From Sphaerosporella brunnea (Eukaryota > Ascomycota > Pezizomycetes > Pezizales > Pyronemataceae): a DNA stretch of 64,000 bases. The notes under the pieces are model-generated. The model was given only the letters and a program-made list of their open reading frames with translations, was not told the DNA's origin and did not search any database. The stretch lies in NCBI GenBank assembly GCA_008704415.1, contig VXIS01000056.1:62001-126000 (forward strand). The letters run 5' to 3'. The position numbers and the translations under genes were made by a program. Positions 1-12,298 of this stretch are shown here, in pieces; the first letter of the stretch is position 1; the number at the start of each line of letters is the position of its first letter.

Positions 1-395
1 TGTGATAGATGGATGATAGATACGGCTTCAAATCATGAAACAAAGTCATATTTACAGCAGCCATCTTTCTATCCCAGCTATAGTTAGCTACTTAGCTAGC
101 CAGCCTGTTTGTTCCTCCTCTACAGGTCTATATACTCCCTTCTCATCCCCATTATAACTCAACGTAACCACTCCGAACATTTTTGAGCCAAAGAAACAAG
201 AGAAAAAAAATAACACGAAGATATCAAAAAAAAGCGCGAGCGAGCATCACAAGCAGCCAGGGAAACAAAAAAAAAAAAAAAAAAAAAAAAGCATCAAGCA
301 GCATTTGCAACATCCCAAAGCCGCCGCCTTCCTATCTAAGATCATTCCAAGAGAAGAGAGAATCATAAACGCATAAAAACAAAGGAGAGGAGCAT
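1..395. other. Downstream region of the desaturase gene, no gene seen
   Basis: This stretch lies 3' of the minus-strand desaturase and probably holds its 3' UTR. It contains a poly-A run of about 24 nt at 267-290. The only open frame is a lysine-rich one running through that homopolymer, which I do not consider coding. Confidence 0.6.
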
Positions 396-1886
396 CTAAT
401 CAATATCAACACCGACCTGAGCCGCCTCCTCCTTCTTCAAAATGCCCACGTGCACCATGTTCCGGATCTCGTTGACACGGGGCTTGACCTTCTCCTGCGG
501 CATGGGCTTGGCGCCAAGGCCGTTGCGGTTGCGGAAGAACACGACGTCGCTAGCCTCGCCCGTGGTTCCCTCGCTCTCCTCGACCCACTGGCACCACCGC
601 GCGCTCTTCCAGATGGCCTTGATGAAGCCGATGGCGCCGCCATCCGTGTCGGCGCGGTAGTGCTTGCCCATCACCTGCTTGATAGCCTCGGAGGCCTCGT
701 CGGCGTGGTAGAAAGGGATGAGAGGGATGAAATGGTGGAGGACGTGGGTCTCGACGATGCCGTGCATGAGGTGGCGGCCAATGAAGCCAAACTCACGGTC
801 GATGGTGGCGGCGGCGCCACGGCAGTAGTTCCAGGCCTCAGGGTAGTAGTGGGGGAGCGAGGGGTCCGTGTGCTGGAGGAAGGTGATAGCCACCAGCCAG
901 TGGTTCACCCACAGGTAGGGGATACCGTACCAGATGGCGATGTTTCCGGCTCCCCACTTCTGACAAGCCAAGTAGATGGCGTATCCCATCAGCGCGATAC
1001 CGATGTCCGAGAGCACAATCAGCTTTCCGTCCTTGGCCTCGTAAAGAGGGGAGCGGGGGTCGAAGTGGTTAGCTCCGCCGAACAAGCCGTTGCGCTTTCC
1101 CTTGCCGCGGCCCTCACGCTGACGGGAGTGGTAGTTGTGGCCGGTGACATTGGTGAAGAGGTAAATAAGCCAGCCGAAGAGCTGCTGGGCGACAGCGTGA
1201 ATCAGGGTAGCGATCGGGGTCTCCTCGGTGAGCTCGGCCACGTTGTGGGCGATCCCCCCCGCGTACCGACGCGCGTACTCCCAGCGGGACTTGGGCACGA
1301 ACACCATGTCCTTCTCGAGGTTACCGGTCGAGTGGTGGTGCTTTCCGTGAGAGATCTTCCAGCTGAAGTACGGAACGAACAGCGACGAGTGCAGCACCCA
1401 TCCTACCGTGTCGTTGACGATCTTGGACTCCGAGAACGCCTGGTGTCCACACTCGTGCGCAATCACCCAGATTCCAGTACCAAACAGTCCCTGCGCGAAT
1501 CCGTACACTCCCCACGCCGCGGCACGCACCAATGTAGGTGCGCCGGAAAGCGAGGGCATGATCCACGAGTTGAACGCGTAGAAATTGGCAGCCATGTATG
1601 CGAAGTCGCGGGCAATGTACATAAGGCCTTTGACAGCTGACCGCTCGAAGCAGTGCTTGGGGATGGCATCACGGATGTCCTTGATGGTGAAGTCGGGGAG
1701 CTCGAACTTGTTGCCGTAGCCGTCGATCATGGGCTTTGAGGGCTCATCTCCCATCGACGACAGGGAAGTGGAGGAGGACGACATTGACGGGGACACAGAG
1801 GCGGAGGTGGAAGCGGAGAGCGGGGTGGAGGCCATCGAGACGGAGCCGCTGCGGCGGGCGCGAGACCGGGTCATTGGGGAGTCCAT
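396..1886 (-). CDS. Delta-12 (oleate) fatty acid desaturase
   Basis: Integral ER enzyme expected to introduce the delta-12 double bond into oleoyl lipid, giving linoleate. The 496-residue frame shows the three histidine boxes of membrane desaturases: HECGH (144-148), HGKHH (180-184) and HVLHH (381-385). Hydrophobic stretches lie between boxes 2 and 3. The first 50 residues are Ser/Thr-rich and poorly structured. I chose the ATG at 1886, beginning MDSPMTRSR. The open frame runs further upstream to 2084, but that part has no desaturase character. It contains a good acceptor (TTCTAACTAG) just before the ATG and a GTAGGT donor near 1983, so a 5' UTR intron is likely. The coding part has no intron. 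A delta-15/omega-3 specificity cannot be excluded from sequence alone, but the length and C-terminus fit fungal delta-12 enzymes. Confidence 0.92.
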   Translation of the reverse strand: MDSPMTRSRARRSGSVSMASTPLSASTSASVSPSMSSSSTSLSSMGDEPSKPMIDGYGNKFELPDFTIKDIRDAIPKHCFERSAVKGLMYIARDFAYMAANFYAFNSWIMPSLSGAPTLVRAAAWGVYGFAQGLFGTGIWVIAHECGHQAFSESKIVNDTVGWVLHSSLFVPYFSWKISHGKHHHSTGNLEKDMVFVPKSRWEYARRYAGGIAHNVAELTEETPIATLIHAVAQQLFGWLIYLFTNVTGHNYHSRQREGRGKGKRNGLFGGANHFDPRSPLYEAKDGKLIVLSDIGIALMGYAIYLACQKWGAGNIAIWYGIPYLWVNHWLVAITFLQHTDPSLPHYYPEAWNYCRGAAATIDREFGFIGRHLMHGIVETHVLHHFIPLIPFYHADEASEAIKQVMGKHYRADTDGGAIGFIKAIWKSARWCQWVEESEGTTGEASDVVFFRNRNGLGAKPMPQEKVKPRVNEIRNMVHVGILKKEEAAQVGVDID

Positions 1887-2348
1887 TATGATCCGCAAGC
1901 TAGTTAGAAAGCAAACAATCAGCAAAAGGTTCCTTTGTCCCCTCCTTGCGGCGAATTGCTCGCAAACAGAGGCAGATAACCTACCTAACAATACCGGCGG
2001 TTGGTGCTGGAAAGGAGAGTCAATTGGGCTGGTTTCGATCCAAATGAAGGTCGAAAATGAGCGTCTCCTTCGCGAGAGGGGCACGGGAGGGATGGGGGGG
2101 GGTGTGTGGTGGAGTGCGGGCGGTTGAGGAGGTCAATCAAGGAGCAGAGAGTTCGAAAGAAGGTAATAAAGCGTCTTTCCTCGAGCGAAGAGAATAAATC
2201 GGAAAGCCCTGAGCCCTGGCAGACATACGAAGGTTTTTTTTGCTAGACACATGTGGGAGGGAGAATACAGGGGGACGAATAGCGAACAGCCAGTTGACAG
2301 CAGATCAGGCACCATTGCCGTTATGGTTGGAAAATGAATTCGCCTCCC

Positions 2349-2380
<32 letters not shown>

Positions 2381-3859
2381 CTTTGTGCTCTCCACCCCGC
2401 TTCTGCTCGCCGTGAATGTCCCCCTTCAAATTCTGGTTCGATGTCCGTTCACCTGGAGACAACGATTTTTTCCGCTAGCAGAGCAAAACGGAGATCCCGA
2501 AATGAGCACGAGCTGCAAGCAAAGACAAGACCGCATTGTCCGCCGCGCCGTCAACCCAAAATCAACATTCTGCAAAATTCCGCAAAATCCAAACAAACCA
2601 AAAAGAATTAACCGCGCATCACGGCACTCCCATTCGGGATAGCGCACCGGAGCCAACTGCAGGGTCCAAAATCGGAACCCTGCCCACCACCCACCAAAAT
2701 TTTGTTGAGAAGCGCACACACATGGAACCCCCAACCGTTTCGATCGTCTCTCTTTCAGACACAAAAAAAAAAAACACCTTACATCAGGCGACTCTCTACA
2801 CCAAGTCCAAGCTTGTCTTTCTGTCGTTGGCAACAATCCCCCCCCCCCCTCAGATGCTGCCGCTCCAGCTGCAGTGTTTATTAATGTTGATATTATCGTC
2901 GAGGCCTAGGGACCCTTGAGAGAAAAACCTTATCTTGACCAGGACATTTTAGGTTTTGTGTGTGTGTGAAGCACCACACCACACACCACACACCGCAGCT
3001 CCATCCGGCCGTGGGTTACACAGGGCCCTCTCCCCGCCCTCGGCTTTCGATATCAAGTCAATCACCGCCACCGAACCGACGCCGCACAAAAAAAAACAAA
3101 AAAAAAAAAAAAACACAGCAAACAGCAAACAACAAACATCAACCAACTGGAACGCAGCCTGCTGTTACATAGTGGTGGTGTTGTTGAGTTGCGACGTGAT
3201 GTTTCGCAGCTGTCTGTCTGTCTGCCTGTCTGTCTGTCGGTCGGAAAGAGAGGGAGGGAGGGCGGCGTACTAGGGTACAAGGGTAATTCGGGTGCCGTTA
3301 CACACATGCAAAGCGCACCCGACTTCTTTCCTCCATACAACCAAACAATGCCAAGACCTTTGTCGTTCACGAAGAAGTCGGTATTTTTTCTTCAAAACAC
3401 TCAAAAAGGCTCTAGGGAGGCTTACAATGCCATCCCCAGCTTCACAAAGTTCTAGCAGCAATCGTAGTGGCGTTGCCAGTTGCTGTTTGTTCGGGGAGCA
3501 CCCGACTTAACGCTGTACCCGAGTACACCACATCAAATTCTTGGTGTGACCTGAACTGAACCTTCCCTCCTTACTTCTGATGGTCGTTTCGTTTCACTCC
3601 CACCATCAGCACTTCACCTCGGAGTCTCAGACAACTTTCATGTTTCGTGCCTGCAGCCGGGAATGGTGGTGGTGGTGGTGGTGGTGGTGGTGGTGGTGGT
3701 CGTGTCTTACAGTTCATCGCGCAATAGCTGAGAGCTGCAGTAGCCAGCCGACTATCTATCCCGCAAAAGAGGCCGAGTGATACATAGAAAAAAGATGAAG
3801 GTATGAAGTCTATCCAGCATTTTGTATAAAATGATATCCCGCGCCCAATGCAAAATAAA

Positions 3860-3890
<31 letters not shown>

Positions 3891-3942
3891 TAAAAATAAT
3901 AAAAATCCAAACTCTAATTGCTCATGACCATCATCATCATCA
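1887..3942. other. Intergenic: desaturase promoter and LCCL gene 3' side
   Basis: No credible gene. The stretch holds many low-complexity tracts: T30 at 2351-2380, A-rich runs near 2762 and 3090-3113, a C-run near 2840, CTGT repeats near 3210-3240, a GGT trinucleotide array at 3664-3700 and AAAT/AAT repeats near 3852-3900. The upstream half is presumably the desaturase promoter. Confidence 0.6.
3664..3700. repeat. (TGG)n microsatellite
   Basis: About twelve uninterrupted TGG units are read directly from the sequence. They lie in non-coding DNA downstream of the LCCL gene. Confidence 0.95.
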
Positions 3943-5831
3943 TCAACTCCACCCACCCGTCGGCGGCCTCCACTCTCCACTCTCCTCCACCACTCCCGCG
4001 CGGGTATAATCCATGGTGCCGCCGCTCCTCAGCATCCACGCCATCCTGACATAGCTCTGCTCTCCGACTTTACGGGGGTACGTGAACTGGCCGCCCTGGT
4101 TGGACGTTTCCTCATCCATGCGCCACTTGTAGCGCTCCACATCGTTGACCAGCACACTGAGCCCCGCAACTCCATACACGCTGCCGCCGTCCAGGAGGTC
4201 TTCGCCCGGGGAGGCCCACGAGATGCTAACGTTTTGCCGTGTGATGGTGGGCGCGGGATAGAAGCTGGGAACGCTGCTGAAATACAGCCCGTCGCCCATG
4301 AGGGATTCATAAGTCTCGATGATGCCCGCGTATCCCCACCGCGCCACGCCGTTGATAAACAATCCCACCAGCAATCCCTGATACAACAGAGCGGGGCGGG
4401 TGAGCACTCTACACCCGGGCAGCAGCAGCAGACCAAGGATATAATGGTGAATCCTGAGACTGGTTCCAGGGATAGCGGCGAGCAGACCAAGGCTGCTGCC
4501 AAACGCTGCGTAAAGCCCCAACATCTTCGGCATCTGCCCGGAAATCCGCAAGTAGTAGATCTGCCCGATAGCGATAACTATCAATATCATTATCACGATT
4601 GCGAGCGCCGCGCGCGCCCCCGGTTGCGCTTGCAGATCCCGCGGCGTCAACCGCTGCAGCGGTATCATCTTTTCGAACGTCAGATTGTTGAGCGCGCCGA
4701 TCCATAGCCCGCCCAGGTACAGGATTGTGCGCTCGACCTTCGGGGCGCGGCTGTGGGGTCGTTTCAGGACGTAGATCCACACGAAGTGCGCAATGAATGC
4801 GGCTGGTAGGAACCGTGATAGCGCGCGGGAGACAAGCTCATAGGGGTTGCTCGCGAATGGGGGATCGCTGGCCAGAGCCACGTGGAAAAATATACCCACG
4901 AACGAGGCGTAGAAGGGGACTGCTGCGTACGGGGAGATGACCGAGAGCGCAGTTGTGAACGGGATAGAAACTGCGAAGAGGTGCCATCTCAGGTCTTTGC
5001 AAGCCGTCATCTTGAATCCATCCAGGAACGTGAACGAGCTCGGGAACTGAGCGTCGAAGCCGATGCTCTGGATCCCCTGCCGCTTCGATGCCGGGAAGGA
5101 TGACGACTCGCCGGTGCGGGTGAGCACCCCACAGCCGCCATAACGGTTGGAAATGACACCGGCGTGGACGGCGGCCGGGCAAATGAACGAGTCGGCGCGG
5201 TAAGTTCCGTAGTGGCCTTCCTGAACGTTGCCGGGACTCGGGCCGCCCACCACAAACGTTTGATAATTTATCACCTGGTCTCCGACGGCACGAGGATTGA
5301 AGACCTTCCCTGCGGCACGGCACTCAGCAGGACACCGGAACGCGAAGGAGCTGTTGGAAAAAGGAAGACACGACTCGCCGTTTAGACCGCAGAGGTTGTT
5401 TTTGGCCCTACATGAATGACTGCGCGTCAGCCTTGCGCACCTCCACGCCCCGCACAAACAACATACCACAGCGATGTGGTGCACCCAAAATGCAGAGGCG
5501 CTTGCCCATCCACCTCATCTGCAAACCTCGAGTAGTGCACCATGATCACGAACAGCAGCAGCCACAACAGGAGATATGGTATCAACACCAGCACCTGGCT
5601 GCGACGGCGCTTAAAAACCTTGACGAAAACTTGCGATGGCCATTCTTGAAGCGGACCGAACAGCGGAGTGAATGCGACGTCAATGGGGGGTACTGGCCCG
5701 CGTACCCAAGTTATAACTGCGTAAAAGTATCTTAGATGTTGGGGAAGTCGTCGAGGCGCCGCTGGGTTGGTAAGAGGTGTTTCCGAATTTGCAGACACAT
5801 TCGAGTCCACAGAGATGATGGATGCGGGCAT
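3943..5831 (-). CDS. LCCL domain multi-pass membrane protein
   Basis: Two exons: 5831-5467 and 5407-3943, giving 609 aa. The intron (5408-5466, 59 nt) has a GTATGT donor, a GCTGAC branch site and a TAG acceptor. Splicing joins ...GCTTSLW to AKNNLCGLNG in frame. The N-terminus is basic, with a first membrane segment around residues 90-110 (LLLWLLLFVIMV). An LCCL domain follows at about 122-245, with the Cys-rich start CGLNGESC, the YGTYRADSFICPAAVHAG core and the GCGV end. Six or more hydrophobic helices follow, then a hydrophilic C-terminal part that may lie outside the membrane. Fungal proteins with this layout are common but their role is not established. The ATG at 5831 is preferred because upstream sequence looks like a spliced 5' UTR (TTTTAGCAG acceptor). 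The start could be a little different. Confidence 0.85.
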
Positions 5832-6502
5832 CGATTTCCTTTTCGATTTTCGCACCGAATATGAACCTGCTAAAACGACAGACCTGCGCAGCGAGCGACC
5901 TGAAACGAGGAGGTGTAAAAGCGAACGATGAGATTGTGCAAGATATTTCCGGTCAGCTCCAAGCACGGAGCGGGCTTTGATCTATCCGGTCGTTTGTTTT
6001 AGCGCGGCAGGGCTGGGCTGCGACTAAGTTTGCACAAAAAAGAGAATGGAGAGGAATGTGGCAGGGTGGGGAGTACAAACGCCGTTCCTGGAAGTATTGG
6101 AGGTGCCTTAGAAGTCCGTTTGCAATCACGCAGAAAGGATATATATATCGGGCGTTCAAGTGCTCTCAATCGAGAGGGGCTTTTCAACGGCGGCCACAGA
6201 ACGCTGGCCAAGGGCTGGGCGGAGATCCACCCCCAGGACGAGGTGCCGGCCCGGCTTCGGAATCGGACGGACCATATTTCCGGACATTCAAAACCACCAT
6301 GTCTCATTACCATTCGGGAAAGGAACGGCAATCACAAGATATCACTCATGCAACCAAAAAAGCTGTGTATTCATCCTGCCTGAATAGCACTGACAGAATT
6401 TGTTCTGCTGCTCAAAGTAGCATCCGATTAACCATTGGATATAGGTACAACACATCCCACAGCCTGCCCTACTTCATGCCACTCGGAAGTGTGCCATGCA
6501 AA
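5832..6502. other. Intergenic between the LCCL gene and the 2OG-like gene
   Basis: This is the promoter side of the LCCL gene and the 3' side of its neighbour. I see no gene in it. It is short, of mixed composition and without obvious repeats. Confidence 0.5.
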
Positions 6503-8648
6503 CTACTTGTTCTCATCATCGTCGGATACCAGATCGATTATTATCAGTGGTTTCTTCTTTTTCGGAGCGACCCCGTCGGCAACTTCACCAGCAGGGCGTT
6601 TGTGCGGTGGAGCAGGAACACTTGGCAGCGGACCCTGAGCTGGCGCTGCTAACGGCGATACGACGCTCTGCGGCGATGGCGCATCCGGTACAGCCGGAAT
6701 ATTTGGAGATGCAGGTTGTAGTGGTACCGGTGGCGCATTCGATACGGCCCGAATATTTGGAGATGGAGGTTGTACCGGTGGCGGGACCCATATCGGGCGT
6801 TCTCTCGACCTCACCAGCCTCTGCACCTCTGGGAACTGTGCTATCATATCCGCGTTATAGATCTCCGCCAGCCACCAGCCGCGCGACGCTCTATCCTCGA
6901 CATTCGGGTTCGTCTCGGTCAGATATGCATCCAGCGCAACCACGCGGTGATTCCCCGCCTCGACCATAAAGCGAGAGCCGGTATTTTTGCAAATTGACGT
7001 GTACACTGACACCATGGGTTTGTCCGGGGCTGGCGGTGCCCGCGACGGTGGAGTAGGGAGTACATTTGCACGGATAGAAACACGGATAGCATTCTCTGGA
7101 AGCAGCCGAAGGATTCCAGTTTCGTGATATGAGGTTCGGAGTAGGTGTACACGAATTGGGTTAACGGTGCCGCTACGACGTCCGAGGTCCAGATCCTGCA
7201 TATAGATGATGCCCCAGCCCAGGAACGCGGCTCCGGCACGAACATGGATGGGTGCGCCCGGCTCAGTAGTTTCAAGAGGCGCAAATACCGTTAAGAGGTC
7301 TCTCAAAACATTGATGCCGAGATCAGGCAGCAGATCGCTCAAATCCGCAGTTCGAAGCTCAGCTGCTAGACTTTCGCTGCTTAGTATCGAGTGCCCAAAC
7401 GTGGCCAGCGCTTTGGAATCCTTTCCGAAGATTTTGGCTACTGTTCGTAGCTTGTTCTTCACTTGATTTTGGCTCCTCACACATATTTTCAGGAGTTTCC
7501 CTGCCGTCTCCGAACCCAATTGGAACCTGCGAATGCCCTCTGCGACGACATCCATTTCTTCAGCTGGAGGTGCCCCAAACAATTCAAATATGGATATAAA
7601 AAGATCCTTATCGTAGGACTCGAGGGCGAAGTCGATCGCAAGGCGCCTGCACTCAGGATCATTAATGACTGGGCCATGTGCCGTATTCGCCACGGCAGCC
7701 TTCCAATCATCTAAACACTGCTCGAGTCGTCTGTTCGCCAGTGGGCGGCTATTGGAGCCTGGTGACGTCGGCTGGCTGGGATGGTGCTTATGAGGAAGGA
7801 CCGTATACAGTAAACAAAGCACAGTATCGGTGCATGAGATGCGCGGTATCGCTCCGTGGTACCAGATGGCCAAGGTCACCCCGCCGCTCTCGGCCTTCAA
7901 GGTAAAAAACTCGCCGGCTCCTTCCGATTTTTCGACCTTGAGTATGGGCGAATCAAATGAAGGTAGGATAATCAGCAGCCGTCCGAGGCCCTCTGGATGG
8001 TTCTTGCCGTTGATCCTGCGAAATCAGGTCAGCGTGCCTTTTTCAATGTGATGCCACCCGATAATCATACTTGGCCCCAGCCTCTCCCGTATCTGGTAAG
8101 AGGGCATAATCAAACCGTAGTTCCACTCCTTCTATCCCCCAGCCATTTTTGACAAGCAATTCCGTCTCGTCGCGTAGCCACTGATTCCACGATCTGTTCA
8201 TTGTATTGAGGCCAATGCGGGGGCAGAGGACTTCCATTCCCTCGCCCCTCGTGCGATCTGGGGCCAACAACCCCTTGATCCTCATATCGTTAACCGGGTC
8301 CGCCGGGAGTGGAAGGCTGAGCTTGATTCCTTCGCCGGCATCGAGGCCCACGACCAACAATGGATTCGGCGCCAGCGGGAAGCCTTGGGCGGCAGCAAAG
8401 AGCCGACGACTTCTAGCAGAGAGGAGCGTCTTCTCGAAGCGTTCCTTGAACTTTGCAGCATCGTATTCAGGGGAAGTTGGAGGCGGCACGGGTGCTGAGT
8501 CAGGCGACGGCAGCGGAACTTTAGTCGCTGCGGATACTTGACAGCCTGGAAGAGGCAATGACGGACCGAAGAGTTTATCGGTTTCGGCGAACAGCTGCTC
8601 GATATAGGCCTCTGACAAGACGTCCGGGCCGGGCTGGTTGCGAGCCAT
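6503..8648 (-). CDS. Protein with degenerate 2OG-oxygenase-like domain and C-terminal NLS/SIM
   Basis: Two exons: 8648-8071 and 8015-6503, giving 696 aa. The intron (8016-8070, 55 nt) has GTATGA and GCAG ends and joins ...GAKI to NGKNHPEG. The centre resembles fungal 2OG-Fe(II) oxygenase proteins: a strand like LLIILPSFD, then an ILKVEKS...FFTL segment, then LAIWYHGAIPRIS and VLCLLYTVLP. These sit where those proteins carry LVICLPS, WYSDVEHEV and VLTYNL. The usual iron-binding HxD is not visible, so catalysis is doubtful. The N-terminal 80 residues and residues about 580-670 are Pro-rich. The end carries KKKK followed by LIIIDLVSDDDE, which fits a nuclear signal plus a SUMO-interacting motif. 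Exon structure is fairly secure. The fold assignment is an inference from a hand-recalled pattern. Confidence 0.75.
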
Positions 8649-9064
8649 CGGGAGCTTCAGGTATGTGGTCTCACAAGGTTTAGAAGGTGAAGTGTGGGAA
8701 AACGCGACTTGTCACGATGACTTCACGCGTTTTTGTTGCTCATGTGACAAGGCAATCGTCCGTTTCAACTTTCAATCAACCGCGATCGATAAGCGCGACC
8801 GGTGGACCGAGAAGGTCGTAGTGGCGCAAAGATGCAGAGTATGTATCCCAAGTCAACGATCCGCGCCACCTTAAGCACCACAGAAAATCAAAACAAAGCC
8901 CTACATCTGCATCCATGAGGTATCAAGTCCATACATATGCAATTACCTTACCCATTTGAAACTCCTTTTGTAAATATTTACACAATCCGCAAACGCAGCA
9001 AAAAAACACCACACTCCTCTCCAAAATGCGAGCTCCAACCTCATCTCCCTTCAACACCGCAAAT
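8649..9064. other. Intergenic between the 2OG-like gene and ach1
   Basis: This short interval is the promoter of the minus-strand gene to the left and the 3' end of ach1. I see no gene in it. Confidence 0.5.
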
Positions 9065-10825
9065 TTACACCAAGTTGGCGTTCTTCATGCTGCCGGTCTC
9101 CTCCAGGGCATTGTGCATGGCGAACACGTTCTTGAGGATGTGAGGCTCGTGGCCAGCTCCCTTACGCAAGCAGATCTGCTCGGCGGTGTTGAAATAGTCG
9201 AGAAGCATGGGCTTGTACTCGGGGTGGGCACATCTCTCGATGATGACACGGGCACGCTCACGGGGAGCAAGACCACGGACATCGGCGTAACCTTGCTCGG
9301 TCACGAACAGGCTATCATACAGGTCAGCATTCGTTGCAAGAGAACGAGTAATAAGGGCCAACGTACTCAAGGTCGTGCTCAGTCTGGTCGCAGTGGGAAA
9401 CCATGGGGACGACACAAGAAATTCCGCGAGGGTCAGTCTTGGTGGGACGAGTGGACTGGAAAAAACATGTCAGTTGAGCGCATCATGAAAAATCACGCGA
9501 GAGAGCATACGGGAGTGTGCATGATCGAGATCTTAGCACTGCGCAAGAAATCGGCAGATCCTCCCAAACCATTCAACATGCGGCTGCCGTTAACACAAGT
9601 GGAGTTGGCGTGGCCGTAGATGTCAATCTCGACAGGGGTGTTCATTCCGATAACGCCGAGTCTACGGATGATCTCGGGGTGGTTGGAGACGGTCTGGGGA
9701 CGCAGAAGCAGCTTGTTGTAGTAGTGGTCCCAGTCGCGGTAGAAGCGCTTGAATCCATCAGGCGAGAAACGGATCGAAGTCGCGGTGGCGAAGTCGAGAA
9801 CACCGGAGTCGAACAGGTCCAAGAAGGAGTCCTGGAGCACCTCGGTCCACACGGTCAGGTTATGAAAGTTGTTGTTGCCCTTGGAGAGACCACCAATGAC
9901 GGCGTTGGCGATGTTGCCGATACCGGACTGGAGAGGAAGAAGGTTGGAAGGCAGACGCTTGGCATCAACCTCACCCTTCAAGAACTCGATAAGGTGGCTG
10001 GCAATGGCTTGAGAGGTAGCATCCTCGGGGGCATTGTCGTTGGTCATGTCGGGAAGACGGGACTCGACGATGGCGACAACCCTGTCGGGGTCGACGGGGA
10101 TGTAAGTTGTTCCAATACGGTCCTCAGGGCCCATGACCAAGTAGGGCTTGCGGTTGGGGGGCAAGCTGCCCATGACGATATCATGCAGACCCTCCATGGA
10201 AGGAGTGGTGGTGTTGACCTCGATGATGATCTTCTCGGCCATCTGGATGATTTCGGGGGAGGCACCGACCGAGGCTCCGGGGACGATACCACCCTCCTCG
10301 GTGATGGCGGTAGCCTCAACGACGGCAACATCAAGGCGAGGGTTCGCTCGGTCCTTGGTGTAGTATCCGTAGAGGAGGTCACCGGGGAACATGGACAAGT
10401 GCTTGTCGAAGAACATGATCCGTCCCTCGTTGATACCCTTAGCAATGGACTTTCCGACCTGGTGAGGCGCTCGCCGAGCGATCATGTCCAACTGCGCCCA
10501 TCGGTTCTCGGTCTCGGCTCCGGAGGAGGCACCGACGAAAAGGGAGTATCTCTGCTGGCCCTGGAGGTTGTTCTTCTCCACGTAGTCGGCCAGGGCGATA
10601 GGAAGGATCTTGGGGTATCCGACACCTGCAATTGAATCGCGATCAGATTCACGAACGGCCAGAAAAGCAACCGCTGGACGACTAACCAGTGAAACCAGAC
10701 CACCCGATGTAGGCGCCGGAGGGGAAGTGGTGCAGAAGCTCATCGGCAGTGTGGATCTTGTTCCAGAAGGAGGGGCGCCTGACACGGGCTTTGAGGGCGG
10801 AGGAAGCCAAAGCTGCTCGCGACAT
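9065..10825 (-). CDS. ACH1: Acetyl-CoA hydrolase / succinyl-CoA:acetate CoA-transferase
   Basis: Ach1 moves CoA between succinyl-CoA and acetate and detoxifies acetate or propionate. It acts mainly in mitochondria. Four exons: 10825-10687, 10625-9511, 9455-9367 and 9311-9065, giving 529 aa, the usual family length. The introns are 61, 55 and 55 nt (donors GTTAGT, GTATGC and GTACGT). Joins restore family motifs: [15 protein letters not shown] and [18 protein letters not shown]. The class I CoA-transferase glutamate is in [14 protein letters not shown]. The glycine-rich VGASSG loop and the GIGNIANAV segment are also clear. The first exon starts [21 protein letters not shown], a basic, Ser/Ala-rich leader compatible with mitochondrial import. 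A 372-aa open frame on the opposite strand is a shadow of this gene. Confidence 0.95.
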
Positions 10826-12298
10826 GATGATATGGTTGTTTGCGGGAATACAAAAATCTCCTTACGATTAAAAGGTTCGATCGTCGAGAGCTCTGGCTGC
10901 AAATTATGGAGTCAAGACAACTTGGTAAACGCAGGAGAGTCCAAAGAAGGGGAAGGATGAACGGCGGGGGGGGGGGGGGGGGTGGGGTTGACACGGCGAT
11001 GAGACGGCACGGGGAAATAAGTAACTAGCTACGGCATCTCATCCGGGGGGTGGTGGAGGGTCTGGCCGGCCATGGCGCTCTTCTCTCTCAGGACAACAGA
11101 AGTGAGCTCGATGGCACCGCACCAATGGGTGATGTCATGCAGCTACGGCGCATAGGGAAATTCCGCTTGACCGGCCGATGTTTCTCCGAGCGGCTGCGCT
11201 AGCCGTGGGGCTCAAATGCGCGACTCGGCACGGGGAGAGCTCGTTGGCGCGCGGAGATGGAAGGGTCTTTTGTCGCGCGGAGTCGAAGGTGTACTCACAG
11301 TACTACCTAGGTAAGTACATGTGTGCGTATGTATCTCGGCCACGGGCCGTGGCAGCAATTCCGAAGAAGTTTGGTTCCTACCCAAAAGCTTAAGGCGGTT
11401 CGAAGGCCGAATTATCGGGGACTTGTCAACACTCAACAGCCAACTACTCTCGCTCACACCACGTGTTGTTGTTTGCCAACACCTCCAAAACGGAGATCAG
11501 TCGTGCAGCTGCTACCGCCGGCTCGTAAGTAGTGGCTTGACTATACAAACCACCGCCGGGCCGTGAACCGCTATGCAGGGGAGCCACTGCTGCTGTTCCG
11601 CCCCGCATTATCCCCGCATTATCCCCGCGCTGCCGCTCGCCCGCAAAGTTAGCACCACAGCCTGGAACGGTGAACCCCTTGCAACCGTGCACGTGCGAGT
11701 GTTTCAGAAATTCAGAGCCAAACCCCAACGCCCGTCAGAACCAATCTATCACATCACATCACATCACATCACTCTCAATCTCTCATCACACCGAAAATGG
11801 GAAGTTCGGGCTGTGTTGCCGCACAAGCTTAAATTAACGGCTAAGGTTCGGTACCCGGTGGCGGAGCTGCTGACATTCAGCCAAATGGCGCAAATCGAGC
11901 GAGCTGACATCCCAAAGGCGAAGTTCCTCTGGTAGGCATTGATTTCCGCCAAGAGCCTCCATTATGCTGCTGACTCGGAAAATGAGGCCGATGAGAAAGA
12001 GACTGAAGAGCGCGTGCCGAAATTTGGATCTTAAAAACGCTATGAGGCGCAACATCGAGTCGAATTCCCCTATGGCCGTCTCTCGTTGCCAATCGCATAG
12101 AGTTATATATATGCATCGGCAGCGGTAGCCACAGCGGAATAATGAAGCCAGGTATCTGGCGAACTTCAATCTCCAGATAGGCTTTATTACGCATTACCAC
12201 CACATATTTTATCGAGTTCTAGTACTCTTACACCCTGTTTAGACGAAACCAAAAACCATAAACGCCGAAAGAAATGCAACTCCGGCCCAGCCCAAGTA
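10826..12298. other. Intergenic: ach1 promoter and tyrosinase 3' side
   Basis: No gene recognised. There is a G17 run at 10966-10982 about 140 bp upstream of the ach1 ATG and a perfect TACCTAGGTA palindrome at 11304-11313. CATCA-type short tandem repeats occur near 11755-11770 (ATCACATCAC). Confidence 0.55.
10966..10982. repeat. Poly-G tract in ach1 upstream region
   Basis: A run of 17 G on the plus strand, equal to poly-C on the ach1 coding strand. Similar runs recur at about 16707, 20170, 28715, 45625 and 59916. Their exact lengths may be assembly-dependent. Confidence 0.85.

Noticed and set aside
183..368. 61-codon Lys-rich open frame
   Set aside because: It is generated by the poly-A tract in the desaturase downstream region.
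450..1640. 396-codon plus-strand open frame
   Set aside because: It is antisense to the desaturase coding region. Its composition (Val/Gly/Leu-rich) is what GC-rich third positions produce on the opposite strand, and no family motif is present.
9517..10635. 372-codon plus-strand open frame
   Set aside because: It is the shadow of ach1 exon 2; no motif and low-complexity Gly/Val content.
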